Positions 43,808 through 52,656 of a stretch of 63,793 nucleotides of DNA are shown here, piece by piece. How positions within the stretch are numbered: position 1 is the first letter of the stretch; each line of letters starts with the position of its first letter. Source of the stretch: Methylobacter sp. (GTDB taxonomy: Bacteria > Pseudomonadota > Gammaproteobacteria > Methylococcales > Methylomonadaceae); NCBI RefSeq assembly GCF_004322395.1, contig NZ_SCTW01000121.1, forward strand, positions 1 through 63,793. Direction: 5' to 3'. A program made the translations under genes and the position numbers. A model generated the notes under the pieces. The model had not been told where the DNA came from. It saw nothing but the letters and a program-made list of their open reading frames with translations, and ran no database searches.

Positions 43808-46201
43808 TTAAACCCCTTCCTCCTTATCATCCTCATCCGTAGCCATATCCGAAATCTCTTTCAACCGGGAGATAGCTTTACAATTAATACTGCCTTCCGG
43901 ATAAAAGCCGTCGCTATCTAACACTCCGGCGGATTCCCCAGTCAATAATTCCAGCGTTTCATCGACGCAGCACACCGCATAAATCGCAAACTTGCCTGCC
44001 GCTACCGCATCTATCACTTCCTGTTTCAGCATCAAATTGCGCTTGTTGGCAGCCGGGATAATGACAGCGTGCTCGCCGTTTAGGCCGCGCGCCTTGCACA
44101 GCCTGTAGAAACCTTCTATTTTTTCGTTAACGCCGCCTACCGCCTGCACTTCGCCGTACTGGTTGATTGAGCCGGTCACTGCAAAACTGTGCTTGATCGG
44201 CGTCCGTGTCAGCGCCGAAATAAGGCAGCACAGCTCGGCCAGCGAGGCGCTGTCGCCGTCGATATAACCGTAGGATTGCTCAATCGCGATGCTGCCCGAT
44301 ATAGCCAGCGGGAATTGCTGGGCGTAGGTGTGCCCCAGATAGCCGGTCAAGATCATTACGCCTTTGGAATGAATGGCTTGACCCAGCTCAGCTTCCCGCT
44401 CGACATCGACTATGCCTCTGGAACCGGGATAAACGCTGGAAGTAATGCGCACCGGCGCGCCAAAGCTGCTGCCGCCGACTTCCAGCACGGTTAAACCGTT
44501 GACTTTGCCTATCGCCTCGCCTTCGGTATCGATCAGTATGGTGCCGACCAGCATTTCTTCGAGGATGTTCTCGGGTATTCTGCCGTTACGATGATCTCTT
44601 GCGGCCAAGGCCTGCTCTATCTGCAAGCGATCGCAAACCGGCTGATTGTGCCGTTTACAGAACAGGTTGGCTTCGGCGATGATTTCCAGCGAATCTTTAA
44701 CGCGGGCGGAAAAATGATGCTGGTTTTCCGCAATCCGGCAACTGTGCTCAATCAGGCATTCTATAGCTGACCGGGTTAACGGCTTGGCGCCGGAATCTGC
44801 GGCATGCTTGATCATCAGGTCTATAAAACGCTGAATCGACTCATCGGTGCGCAGGATGTACTCGTCAAAATCGGCAAGAATTTTGAACATCTCGTTAAAT
44901 TCGTCATCCAATTCTTCGAGCAAATAATACACATCCCTGGAACCGACCAGAATCACTTTAACGTTTAGCGGGATGACTTCGGGCTTGAGGCTAATGGTGC
45001 TAATGCCTAAATCGGAATAAGGCGATTCGATTTCAATCAGGCCGGATTGCAGTGCGCGCTTAAGGCCTTCCCAGACGAACGGGTAAGTCAGCAGTTTTTC
45101 GGCATCGAGAATCAAATAACCGCCGTTGGCCTTGTGCAATGAACCGGCGCAAATCCGGCGATAATTGGTGACTAGCGTGCCCTGGTCGCTGATGTATTCA
45201 ATGCGACCGAACAGGTTTTGGTAAATCGGATGCGGCTCGCAAATAACCGGCGCGCCGCTTTCCTGCTTATTGTCGACCAGGATATTGGGCGCATACAGCT
45301 CGGTCAGCAACTGCCTCTTTGCGGTAGTATTGTCTTGCTGCTCCGGCGTCCGGCTCGGCATCAGGTAATCGGCAATGGTGTTGCAGAGGTTCTTTTTGAT
45401 TTCCGCTAAATAGGTGATGACGTCATCGATATTTTGGTAGCTGTCGTTCAGCTCGGAAAACAGCGGATCTATCGCCAGACTGATAGTGTCATTATCCAGC
45501 TGCCTGATTTTCTCGACCATCTCTCTGCGCCACTGGGGCAACTCCAGCAATACATCGCTCAGGTATTCTTCCAGTTCCTCGACATGTTTGTGAAAGATTT
45601 CCCGTTCCGGCAGCGATAATTGAGTAAATTGATCTTCATTCAACGCCTTGTTGTCCCGGATAGGCGCAAAAGAAATCGTTTCATTCTCCCTGAACAACGC
45701 TATCTCTAAGGACAGAGCTTTCTTATCGACCAGGTCGATGGCATTGTTATAGTACTGGTTAAAATCGCGTTCGATGGCGCTCTTTTTTTGCTGATACGTA
45801 GGGCTTTCAAACGCGGCGGGAAAGGTCGCCAGCAGGTTATCGATCAGCTTTTCAATGTCTTTGCTGAGCATTTGGCCATGCTCTGCGGGCAGCTCAACGG
45901 CCACCGGCTCTCTCGGATTATCGAAATTATCGACATAAGCATAGGATGGCGGCGCAGGCAGCGTTTTTGCATGGGCATCCAGATGATTGATAATCATCGA
46001 CAACCGGCCCAAGCCCGGCTCGCCCATCACAAAAATATTGTAGCCGGGATTGCTCATCGCAACGCCGAACTCCAGTGCGGATTGGGCTCTGGACTGACCT
46101 AAAATGGTGCCGGGCAATTTAGGTGCGGTTGGAAACTCAAAGCCAGTCAAATCGATATTTAGTTTCAGTGATTCAAGGGGAAGCTTTAAGGTATTAGACA
46201 T
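43808..46201 (-). CDS. Lon-like ATP-dependent protease (COG1067, LonB type)
   Basis: A 797-residue AAA+ Lon-like protease. The P-loop is an arginine variant (VMGEPGLGRLSMII), common in this group. After a long helical insert (about 90-230), the AAA body continues with GYLILDAEKLL. The C-terminal Lon protease domain has the Ser of GDSASLAEL and the Lys of GGVNEKIEGFYRLCKARGL, so the Ser-Lys dyad is intact. An acidic tail ends the chain. It differs from housekeeping Lon by lacking the LAN substrate domain. It is likely a stress-associated protease with unknown targets; upstream sequence shows no heat-shock promoter. Confidence 0.9.
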   Translation of the reverse strand: MSNTLKLPLESLKLNIDLTGFEFPTAPKLPGTILGQSRAQSALEFGVAMSNPGYNIFVMGEPGLGRLSMIINHLDAHAKTLPAPPSYAYVDNFDNPREPVAVELPAEHGQMLSKDIEKLIDNLLATFPAAFESPTYQQKKSAIERDFNQYYNNAIDLVDKKALSLEIALFRENETISFAPIRDNKALNEDQFTQLSLPEREIFHKHVEELEEYLSDVLLELPQWRREMVEKIRQLDNDTISLAIDPLFSELNDSYQNIDDVITYLAEIKKNLCNTIADYLMPSRTPEQQDNTTAKRQLLTELYAPNILVDNKQESGAPVICEPHPIYQNLFGRIEYISDQGTLVTNYRRICAGSLHKANGGYLILDAEKLLTYPFVWEGLKRALQSGLIEIESPYSDLGISTISLKPEVIPLNVKVILVGSRDVYYLLEELDDEFNEMFKILADFDEYILRTDESIQRFIDLMIKHAADSGAKPLTRSAIECLIEHSCRIAENQHHFSARVKDSLEIIAEANLFCKRHNQPVCDRLQIEQALAARDHRNGRIPENILEEMLVGTILIDTEGEAIGKVNGLTVLEVGGSSFGAPVRITSSVYPGSRGIVDVEREAELGQAIHSKGVMILTGYLGHTYAQQFPLAISGSIAIEQSYGYIDGDSASLAELCCLISALTRTPIKHSFAVTGSINQYGEVQAVGGVNEKIEGFYRLCKARGLNGEHAVIIPAANKRNLMLKQEVIDAVAAGKFAIYAVCCVDETLELLTGESAGVLDSDGFYPEGSINCKAISRLKEISDMATDEDDKEEGV

Positions 46202-46452
46202 GATTAAGAAAAGTTCTCGAATTACACAAAAATGGCGATTCTATCATTTATTGCCGTGTTACCGGCAATTGCCTACATTACTCTACTACACCGGCATTCA
46301 CCAGCTCATCTGAAATTATGCAGAAAGTACGAGTCTACAGATAGAGAGTAAAGTAGCAATAAAATCTGTCAGCCATACAATTAATTCCAAAACAGGACGA
46401 ATCTCAGAACCATAAAATCATGGGCCTGTTTTACTTCTACTAATAAAGTTTA

Positions 46453-46481
46453 ATGTCATATTTTTGTCATATAACTGTCAC
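46453..46481 (+). promoter_or_regulatory. Tandem Pho boxes with -10 element
   Basis: Three TGTCA half-sites occur 11 bp apart (46454, 46465, 46476), forming two overlapping Pho boxes: ATGTCATATTTTTGTCAT (13/18) and TTGTCATATAACTGTCAC (15/18 matches to consensus). A -10-like TATGCT begins 11 bases after the second box (46493-46498). This is the strongest Pho-box array in the window. Confidence 0.8.
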
Positions 46482-46544
46482 GTAAATTTAACTATGCTGT
46501 TGGATAATCGATCTGTTTTTTATCAATTACAAAAAGGCATTCTG

Positions 46545-46853
46545 ATGATTATCAATTGGGTTGCAGAAAAGGCACAGCAGTTTATATCGGCACAAGATGC
46601 CGAGCTCGACGAGCTTAGCATCAATTTTGACTTTGCGCTGAGCGCTGAAATTATAGGTTTATTGTATGCTCAAAATAACGGCTTCATGAATGCAGAAGAT
46701 GCGCCCCCCAAGGACGGGAAAGATGGAATCGCGCCTCAAACAGCGATCGAGAGCAATGCAGGAGCAGTTGCCGAAGCCGCTCTACAGGATGAAGTAAACG
46801 ACGTTACTCTACCGCAATTTGTATTAGATGAGCATGAGTTGGCATTAGCCTAA
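46545..46853 (+). CDS. Pho-box-controlled 102-residue protein of unknown function
   Basis: Not recognised. The ATG at 46545 (MIINWVAEKAQQF) follows AAAGG by eight bases. Earlier starts at 46464 and 46494 fall inside the Pho box or its -10 element and can be discounted. The product is acidic (many Asp/Glu), with an amphipathic N-terminal helix and no signal peptide. Its middle, SNAGAVAEAAL, is encoded by a 26-bp stretch (46752-46777) that is also found, with two differences, in the repeat element after pilR. Tandem Pho boxes predict strong induction by phosphate starvation. The gene lies between the Lon-like and BON genes. Confidence 0.72.
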   Translation: MIINWVAEKAQQFISAQDAELDELSINFDFALSAEIIGLLYAQNNGFMNAEDAPPKDGKDGIAPQTAIESNAGAVAEAALQDEVNDVTLPQFVLDEHELALA

Positions 46854-46945
46854 AATTAGGTTACTCCTGCACATCCGGCTACACGCCATACATGACTTTA
46901 TGCGAATCTGCATTCACCACATCCATGTGGATTATGCAGTTATGA

Positions 46946-47248
46946 CTATTTTACAATTAAACTGTTATTAACCGACTTTACACCTTTAACCGTTCTTGCG
47001 AGTTCCACCGCCCGGGCGGCGGCGGCAGCAGAATCCACGAATCCGCTTAGCTGCACAGTACCCTTAAAAGTTTCAACGGTGATTTGCAGTAGTTTAAGCC
47101 TGGAATCGCCCAATATTGAAGTCTTGACTTTAGTGGTTAGGACAGAATCATCCAGATATTCTCCAGTGCTTTCATGGGTAGTCCCTCCAGCACAACCGGC
47201 AATCAATATTATCGATAAAAGACTTATTATCAACTTGAATTTATTCAT
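46946..47248 (-). CDS. BON-domain lipoprotein
   Basis: A 100-residue lipoprotein. The lipobox is IAGC (Cys19), giving a mature protein with one BON domain (about 32-100: DSVLTTKVKTSILGDSRL, then TVETFKGTVQLSGFVDS and VKGVKSVNNSLIVK). BON proteins of the OsmY/DolP type bind anionic phospholipid and stabilise the outer membrane. The residue after Cys is Ala, so sorting to the outer membrane is expected. The protein has only one BON domain where OsmY and DolP have two. Confidence 0.87.
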   Translation of the reverse strand: MNKFKLIISLLSIILIAGCAGGTTHESTGEYLDDSVLTTKVKTSILGDSRLKLLQITVETFKGTVQLSGFVDSAAAAARAVELARTVKGVKSVNNSLIVK

Positions 47249-47396
47249 AATGTTTAACCTTTATTATATTTTAACCTGGTGTAAGTTTAAGAACGGTTGG
47301 CCGGTATTAATCCGCATTCGGAATTGCTTTATGTATCGACTCAGCAATTACTCCTCTTTTAAATAATACAATAATATCGGATAGATGTATCCTGAC

Positions 47397-48941
47397 CTAA
47401 TGCTGAGTTACGTGAGACTTTGACGGCACGAACAGTAATTTAAAGGCTGCTCGGTTTTCTTTCTGCTTAAAGTCATCAAATCTCGACGCAAAGTCTTTAC
47501 GGGCAGCGCATCTATGAGTATCAAGATTCTGGATCAATACGCCTATAGCTAAAAAAGTGTTAGCGGGAGAGGAGGTAAGCCTCATCATTTCTTCACTAAA
47601 CAATTTTAGATTATTTTCTTGAACGGCATAATCTTGAAAGTTACCCAAAACTTCCTGGAGTTCTTTCAAATTTTTAATCAAATGCTTGATTTGCTGTTCG
47701 GGATAAAGGCTTTGAAAAAACTCCATCAAATAACGCAGCTTTTTGCAGGATTTTCTTAAATCATGCAATGCTTCAGCCGATGACAAGGCGGTAATCGCAT
47801 CCCCTTCCTGCAACACTCGGGTAAATATTTTCCAAATTCTCCGATCTGCGAGTTCTTTAATAGTCAGTCTGGCATTTTGCTCAAGCGGTACTTTATATAA
47901 AGGCTCTTTAAGGTACTGCTCCCATTCTGAGAGAGTGGACAGATATTTGTCGGATTTCAGTTTTTTTGCCAGCTCCTTCTGAGCTTTTTGCTGTTTGAGG
48001 AGTAAAAAATCGTATAAAGGATTGAGGTCTTCTCTGATTGAATCCGGCAGGCTGCTTTTGTAGCGCTCAAAATTCAGCAGATAAACATCCAAGTCCCGTG
48101 TTGGTCCGGTAATTTGCCCTAACCACGAAAAAAAATCGGCATAGTATGCGTTGATATCAGCCGGCAGTATGCCCTTGATCTGACTGAGCCCGGTTCGGGT
48201 TCTTCTAACAGCAACTCTAAAATCGTGCAAAAACTCGCTGTCGGTAGCAGCAATAGTGCCTTGCTCATTGACTTTAATCGCTTTTAGCAGGTGGCTGTAG
48301 ATATATTTGCCGGCAATGTCGGCGCGCATGCCGGGATCTAAGTTGATGTTCAGCTTTGATGAATAATCTTTAGGCTTTCGGCCCTGAAGTTGTAGAGCTT
48401 TCAGCAGAACAGATTCCTCGGTGACTTTTAAGCCTAATGTTGCGGTCAGTATTTCAGCAATATGCTCCACAATCTTGTCATAACCTTTTACCGGTTGCAG
48501 CAAAACGCGGTTGTTGAATTGCTTGTACTCTTCGATTAACAGCCGAAGGATGGTTTTTTGATCCTTATTAAGAATGTTTAAGTGATAAATTTGATAATCC
48601 AGTTTGCAAACAGGCAGTAATGCGCGCATTTCCAACAGTGGTTCCAGAATGTCTCGTATTGTTTCCGGCTCGAGTTCTTTGCCGAATAAAGGAACTTTGT
48701 TAAGCTCTGCATCGGCAATAACGGCACCTGTTTTAGTCGATCTTAAAATTAATGACGAGCCGCTTTTTGCTTTATTAAACTCGCAAGTAATATCGTTGGA
48801 GTACAAGCGCCAGTCAAAGCTGTCATAATAGGTTTTGCAAGAAGATTGGCTTGAAACCAGTTGCGTTTCCACCTGATCACTTAATTCGGCAATAAGTTTT
48901 TCAACCGTTAAATTCAGGGGAAATTCAAATTGTAAAGACAT
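47397..48941 (-). CDS. CHAD-domain protein, likely polyphosphate-binding
   Basis: A 514-residue protein with an N-terminal region of CYTH-like appearance (1-200, ending in a substrate-binding beta barrel too divergent to be sure of) and a CHAD domain (about 205-500). The CHAD histidine/arginine signatures occur twice: LHDFRVAVRRTRTGLSQIKG and LHDLRKSCKKLRYLMEFF. CHAD domains bind inorganic polyphosphate through these basic helices. It is divergent from pstS, and a Pho-box-like site lies before its start, so it may belong to the phosphate response as a polyphosphate-granule protein. CYTH catalytic ExExK is not clear, so triphosphatase activity is uncertain. Confidence 0.83.
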   Translation of the reverse strand: MSLQFEFPLNLTVEKLIAELSDQVETQLVSSQSSCKTYYDSFDWRLYSNDITCEFNKAKSGSSLILRSTKTGAVIADAELNKVPLFGKELEPETIRDILEPLLEMRALLPVCKLDYQIYHLNILNKDQKTILRLLIEEYKQFNNRVLLQPVKGYDKIVEHIAEILTATLGLKVTEESVLLKALQLQGRKPKDYSSKLNINLDPGMRADIAGKYIYSHLLKAIKVNEQGTIAATDSEFLHDFRVAVRRTRTGLSQIKGILPADINAYYADFFSWLGQITGPTRDLDVYLLNFERYKSSLPDSIREDLNPLYDFLLLKQQKAQKELAKKLKSDKYLSTLSEWEQYLKEPLYKVPLEQNARLTIKELADRRIWKIFTRVLQEGDAITALSSAEALHDLRKSCKKLRYLMEFFQSLYPEQQIKHLIKNLKELQEVLGNFQDYAVQENNLKLFSEEMMRLTSSPANTFLAIGVLIQNLDTHRCAARKDFASRFDDFKQKENRAAFKLLFVPSKSHVTQH

Positions 48942-49003
48942 ATTTTAAGATAAGTAGTTCAGAAGTAATCTGATTGCTATGCATTCAAGGATATCAGCAT
49001 AGT

Positions 49004-49021
49004 ATGAATATTTAATGACAT
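49004..49021 (-). promoter_or_regulatory. Candidate Pho box before the CHAD gene
   Basis: Minus-strand ATGTCATTAAATATTCAT matches the Pho-box consensus at 13 of 18 positions; the first half is perfect and the second is weak. A -10-like TATCCT follows ten bases later. It lies 62 bases before the CHAD start codon. Confidence 0.5.
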
Positions 49022-49100
49022 ATCAATTAAACGGCAAGAAATCAGTTTCTGTAAACTGTTATTTTGCGCTAAAGGCCGGTTTAGCAAAAAAAAAACCGTA

Positions 49101-49134
49101 TTGTAATATTATTGTCATATTCTATTTCGATAAT
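49101..49134 (+). promoter_or_regulatory. Pho box and -10 element of pstS
   Basis: TTGTAATATTATTGTCAT (49101-49118) matches the Pho box at 13 of 18 positions. A -10 element GATAAT (49129-49134) begins ten bases later, correct spacing for PhoB-activated transcription. The pstS start codon is 32 bases downstream. Confidence 0.75.
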
Positions 49135-49166
49135 AGTCCCACTTTAAATTATTTTGAGAGTTGATT

Positions 49167-50150
49167 ATGAAACTATCTTTTAAGACTAAATCGCTGGTTA
49201 CCGCGATGGGTTTTGGTATCGCTGCATTAACCAGCAACGTTGCCGGTGCTGTACAAACTGTTGATGCGGGTGTACCCGAGTATCAAAAAGCCAGCGGCAT
49301 TTCCGGCAACCTGTCCAGTGTCGGTTCCGATACGTTGGCAAACCTGATGACATTATGGGCTGAAGAATTTAATCGCGCTTATCCTAACGTCAACATTCAA
49401 ATTCAAGCTGCCGGCTCCTCTACCGCACCTCCTGCGCTGACTGAAGGCACTTCAAATCTAGGTCCTATGAGCCGTGAAATGAAAGATGACGAGCTTGAAG
49501 CCTTCGAAGATAAATACGGCTACAAACCTACTGCTATTCCGGTAGCTATCGATGCACTGGCTGTTCTTGTTAACAAAGACAACCCGGTTAAAGGCCTGAC
49601 CATGGAACAGGTTGATGCGATTTTCTCTTCGACTAATAAATGCGGCGGCGAAAAAAGTATTGAAACTTGGGGTGACGCGGGTGTTGCTGCTTGGGGATCA
49701 AAAAGCATTCAGTTATACGGACGTAACTCGGTTTCCGGTACTTACGGTTATTTTAAAGAGCATGCTTTATGCAAAGGCGACTTCAAAAACAACGTAAACG
49801 AGCAACCCGGCTCAGCTTCCGTCGTCCAGTCGGTTACTACATCGGTTAACGGTATCGGTTACTCCGGCATGGGTTATACAACATCGGGCGTTAAAATGGT
49901 GCCTTTAGCAAAGAAAGGCAGCACGACGTTTGTCGAAGCAACGCCTGAAAATGCAATTGCCGGCACTTATCCTTTGACGCGCTACTTGTATATTTATGTC
50001 AACAAGAAACCTAACCAACCTTTGGCACCGTTAGAAAATGAGTTCATCAAAATGGTGATGTCCAAAACCGGCCAGCAAGTGGTTATCAAAGACGGCTATA
50101 TTCCTCTGCCTGCAAAAGTTGTTGATAAAGTGTTAGCTACACTTAAATAA
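49167..50150 (+). CDS. pstS: Phosphate-binding protein PstS
   Basis: Periplasmic phosphate receptor of the PstSCAB importer, 327 residues from the ATG at 49167 (GAGAG upstream). The signal peptide ends near SNVAGA. The phosphate-binding residues are in [25 protein letters not shown], the mobile [14 protein letters not shown] segment, and [12 protein letters not shown]. It follows the Pseudomonas-type long PstS. The gene is cut off from pstC by a terminator, so it can be made in excess over the permeases, and it has its own Pho box. Confidence 0.95.
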   Translation: MKLSFKTKSLVTAMGFGIAALTSNVAGAVQTVDAGVPEYQKASGISGNLSSVGSDTLANLMTLWAEEFNRAYPNVNIQIQAAGSSTAPPALTEGTSNLGPMSREMKDDELEAFEDKYGYKPTAIPVAIDALAVLVNKDNPVKGLTMEQVDAIFSSTNKCGGEKSIETWGDAGVAAWGSKSIQLYGRNSVSGTYGYFKEHALCKGDFKNNVNEQPGSASVVQSVTTSVNGIGYSGMGYTTSGVKMVPLAKKGSTTFVEATPENAIAGTYPLTRYLYIYVNKKPNQPLAPLENEFIKMVMSKTGQQVVIKDGYIPLPAKVVDKVLATLK

Positions 50151-50271
50151 GGCTAAGGATCGCTCTAAATTAAGGATATAGTGTTGTGTAAGGACGCACA
50201 GACAAGGATGTTTCTAACTGAATGTGTTGTTATCTTCCCCCTCAGAAAGTAAAAAACACATCGGACAATAA

Positions 50272-50314
50272 CAACGGCTGAGATTCGCATTGTGAATCTT
50301 GGCCGTTTTTTTTG
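50272..50314 (+). terminator. Rho-independent terminator after pstS
   Basis: AACGGCTGAGATTC pairs with GAATCTTGGCCGTT around a GCATTGT loop, followed by a run of eight T. It ends most pstS transcripts before pstC. Confidence 0.85.
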
Positions 50315-50318
50315 GTTT

Positions 50319-50336
50319 TTGTTATATCATTGTCAC
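50319..50336 (+). promoter_or_regulatory. Pho box before pstC
   Basis: TTGTTATATCATTGTCAC matches the Pho box at 12 of 18 positions. A poor -10 (TAGTCT, 50347) would place the transcript start near the pstC ATG at 50359, so the message would be almost leaderless. Confidence 0.6.
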
Positions 50337-50358
50337 ATTTAACTTGTAGTCTTCTAGC

Positions 50359-52656
50359 ATGTCAGAAATAAACATACCCATTAATCAGCCGCCTTCCATA
50401 ACAATCAGTTCCGGCGAATATCACCAGCGCTGGCGACTCATTAAAGATGCTTTGGCGCGCTATGGCGTGGTAGCAGGCGGACTGGGCGTAATCGTCGCGA
50501 TCGTACTGATTTTCTTTTATTTACTGTATGTGGTTTTTCCTTTGTTCATATCCGCTAACGCTGAATCGGTCAGCGAGTACGCGGTGCCGGAGCAGGCTTT
50601 GGGCCGCACGTTGCTGCTGGATATAGAGGAGCAAAACGAGGTAGGGTCCAGATTTACCGACAGCGGGCAAGTGGCGTTCTTTGAGGCCACTACCGGTAAA
50701 ACCATTTTGACACAGGCCGTGACAATACCTGAAGGAGCACATATCACAAGCTTTGCTCAAGGCAGCCCTATCAATGAGGGCGCAGTCGTATACGGGTTAT
50801 CCAATGGCCGGGCAATCGTTGTTAAACATCAATATAAAGTCACTTATCCCAACAATGTACGGGTTATTACCCCATCGCTTAAATATCCATTGGGCGAACA
50901 GCCTTTAGTGTTGGACGATTCCGGCGCAGCTTTAGAGCAAGTCGCGGTTAAGGTCGGCGAGGATAGTACGACAATAGTCGCTAAAACGGCCGATACCCCA
51001 CAAGGCACGGGCAAAATACGCCTGATCAATTTCCAAAAAGAACAATCGTTGTTTGCGGATGAAGCCGCCTTAACGCGGACCGATTCAGTTCTGGAGCAGT
51101 CGGCGTCAAATATTGCCGACATTTTAATCGACAAGGACGAATCCAACCTGTACCTGATAAGCAACGACGGACAGATGGGTTTTTTCGACATCAGCGACAA
51201 AAGCAGCCCGACTATCAGGCAGCAACAGAATGTAGTTGAAGCAGGGCAAAAAATTACCAGCGTGGCTTTTTTAAACGGCGATATTTCACTGATGATCGGC
51301 GACTCCACAGGTTTGGTGTCGCAGTGGAGCATGGTTAAAGATAAATTGAATCGTCCGGCCATGCAAAAAATCAGGTCTTTTAAAGTGTCAGATAAAGCGG
51401 TCGTTGCGATCAACGCCGAACAGCGGCGCAAAGGCTTTATGACTACCGACGCAGACGGTATTGTGGGCATTTACCATTCAACCGCCGAACGGGAACTGAT
51501 TAAAGAACGGGTTAGCGACGCCCTGCCGTCAGCGGCAGTATTGTCACCCAGAGCCAACGCCTTGTTAGTTGAATCGGCAGACGGCAAAATGCATTTTTGG
51601 CATGTCGATAACGAGCATCCCGAAGTGTCAGTCAAATCGCTTTGGCAGCAAGTCTGGTACGAAAGCTATCCAAAACCCGATTACGTTTGGCAGTCTTCTT
51701 CCGCAAACAATGACTTCGAACCCAAATACAGCTTAACGCCATTGGTTTTCGGCACCCTGAAGGCGGCATTCTATGCGATGCTGGTGGCGATACCACTGGC
51801 GCTGATGGGGGCGATTTACACTGCTTATTTTATGGCTCCGCGGATGCGGATGTACGTAAAACCCTCGATTGAAATCATGGGCGCGTTGCCGACGGTTATT
51901 TTGGGATTCCTTGCCGGTCTTTGGCTGGCCCCGTTTATGGAAGAACATCTGACCGGACTGTTTGCTACGCTGATGATTGTGCCAATTGGCGTCATGCTGT
52001 TTGCCTTTACTTGGCAATTCGTACCTAAGACTATTACCAATAATCTCTCGGAAGGCTGGGATGCCGCTATATTGATTCCTGTCATTTTACTCAGCGGCTG
52101 GTTTGCTTTTAAAGTCAGCGTACCGTTAGAAACGTTTTTGTTTCACGGCACTTTGCGCGACTGGTTTAAAGCGGAACTGGGCATAGGTTATGACCAGCGC
52201 AATTCGTTGGTAGTCGGCGTGGCGATGGGCTTTGCGGTTATTCCGACGATTTTTTCAATTGCCGAAGATGCCATTTTCAGCGTACCGAAACATTTGACCG
52301 TAGGCTCCCTGGCACTGGGTGCTACGCCTTGGCAAACCATGATCCGGGTTGTGCTGCTAACCGCAAGTCCGGGGATTTTTTCCGCCATCATGATCGGCTT
52401 CGGCCGCGCGGTCGGGGAGACCATGATTGTGTTAATGGCGACCGGAAACACGCCGGTAATGGATTTAAGCGTTTTTCAGGGTATGCGTACTTTAGCTGCG
52501 AATATTGCCGTGGAAATGCCGGAATCGGAAGTTGACAGCACGCATTACCGGGTGTTGTTTTTGGCCGCGCTGGTATTGTTTATGTTTACTTTTGTTTTTA
52601 ACACGCTGGCCGAAGTTATTCGCCAGCGTTTACGTGAAAAATACAGTTCATTATGA
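50359..52656 (+). CDS. pstC: Phosphate ABC transporter permease PstC (long form)
   Basis: PstC permease of 765 residues, much longer than the 319 of E. coli. A first membrane span (about 38-62) anchors a periplasmic domain of about 400 residues with beta-propeller-like strand repeats (DNGQMGFF-type blades such as SNDGQMGFFDIS), then the permease core with EYRE-type ABC loop region (YTAYFMAPRMRMY, FGRAVGETMIVLMATG). This long form is normal for Pseudomonas and related gammaproteobacteria. It ends four bases inside pstA. Confidence 0.92.
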   Translation: MSEINIPINQPPSITISSGEYHQRWRLIKDALARYGVVAGGLGVIVAIVLIFFYLLYVVFPLFISANAESVSEYAVPEQALGRTLLLDIEEQNEVGSRFTDSGQVAFFEATTGKTILTQAVTIPEGAHITSFAQGSPINEGAVVYGLSNGRAIVVKHQYKVTYPNNVRVITPSLKYPLGEQPLVLDDSGAALEQVAVKVGEDSTTIVAKTADTPQGTGKIRLINFQKEQSLFADEAALTRTDSVLEQSASNIADILIDKDESNLYLISNDGQMGFFDISDKSSPTIRQQQNVVEAGQKITSVAFLNGDISLMIGDSTGLVSQWSMVKDKLNRPAMQKIRSFKVSDKAVVAINAEQRRKGFMTTDADGIVGIYHSTAERELIKERVSDALPSAAVLSPRANALLVESADGKMHFWHVDNEHPEVSVKSLWQQVWYESYPKPDYVWQSSSANNDFEPKYSLTPLVFGTLKAAFYAMLVAIPLALMGAIYTAYFMAPRMRMYVKPSIEIMGALPTVILGFLAGLWLAPFMEEHLTGLFATLMIVPIGVMLFAFTWQFVPKTITNNLSEGWDAAILIPVILLSGWFAFKVSVPLETFLFHGTLRDWFKAELGIGYDQRNSLVVGVAMGFAVIPTIFSIAEDAIFSVPKHLTVGSLALGATPWQTMIRVVLLTASPGIFSAIMIGFGRAVGETMIVLMATGNTPVMDLSVFQGMRTLAANIAVEMPESEVDSTHYRVLFLAALVLFMFTFVFNTLAEVIRQRLREKYSSL

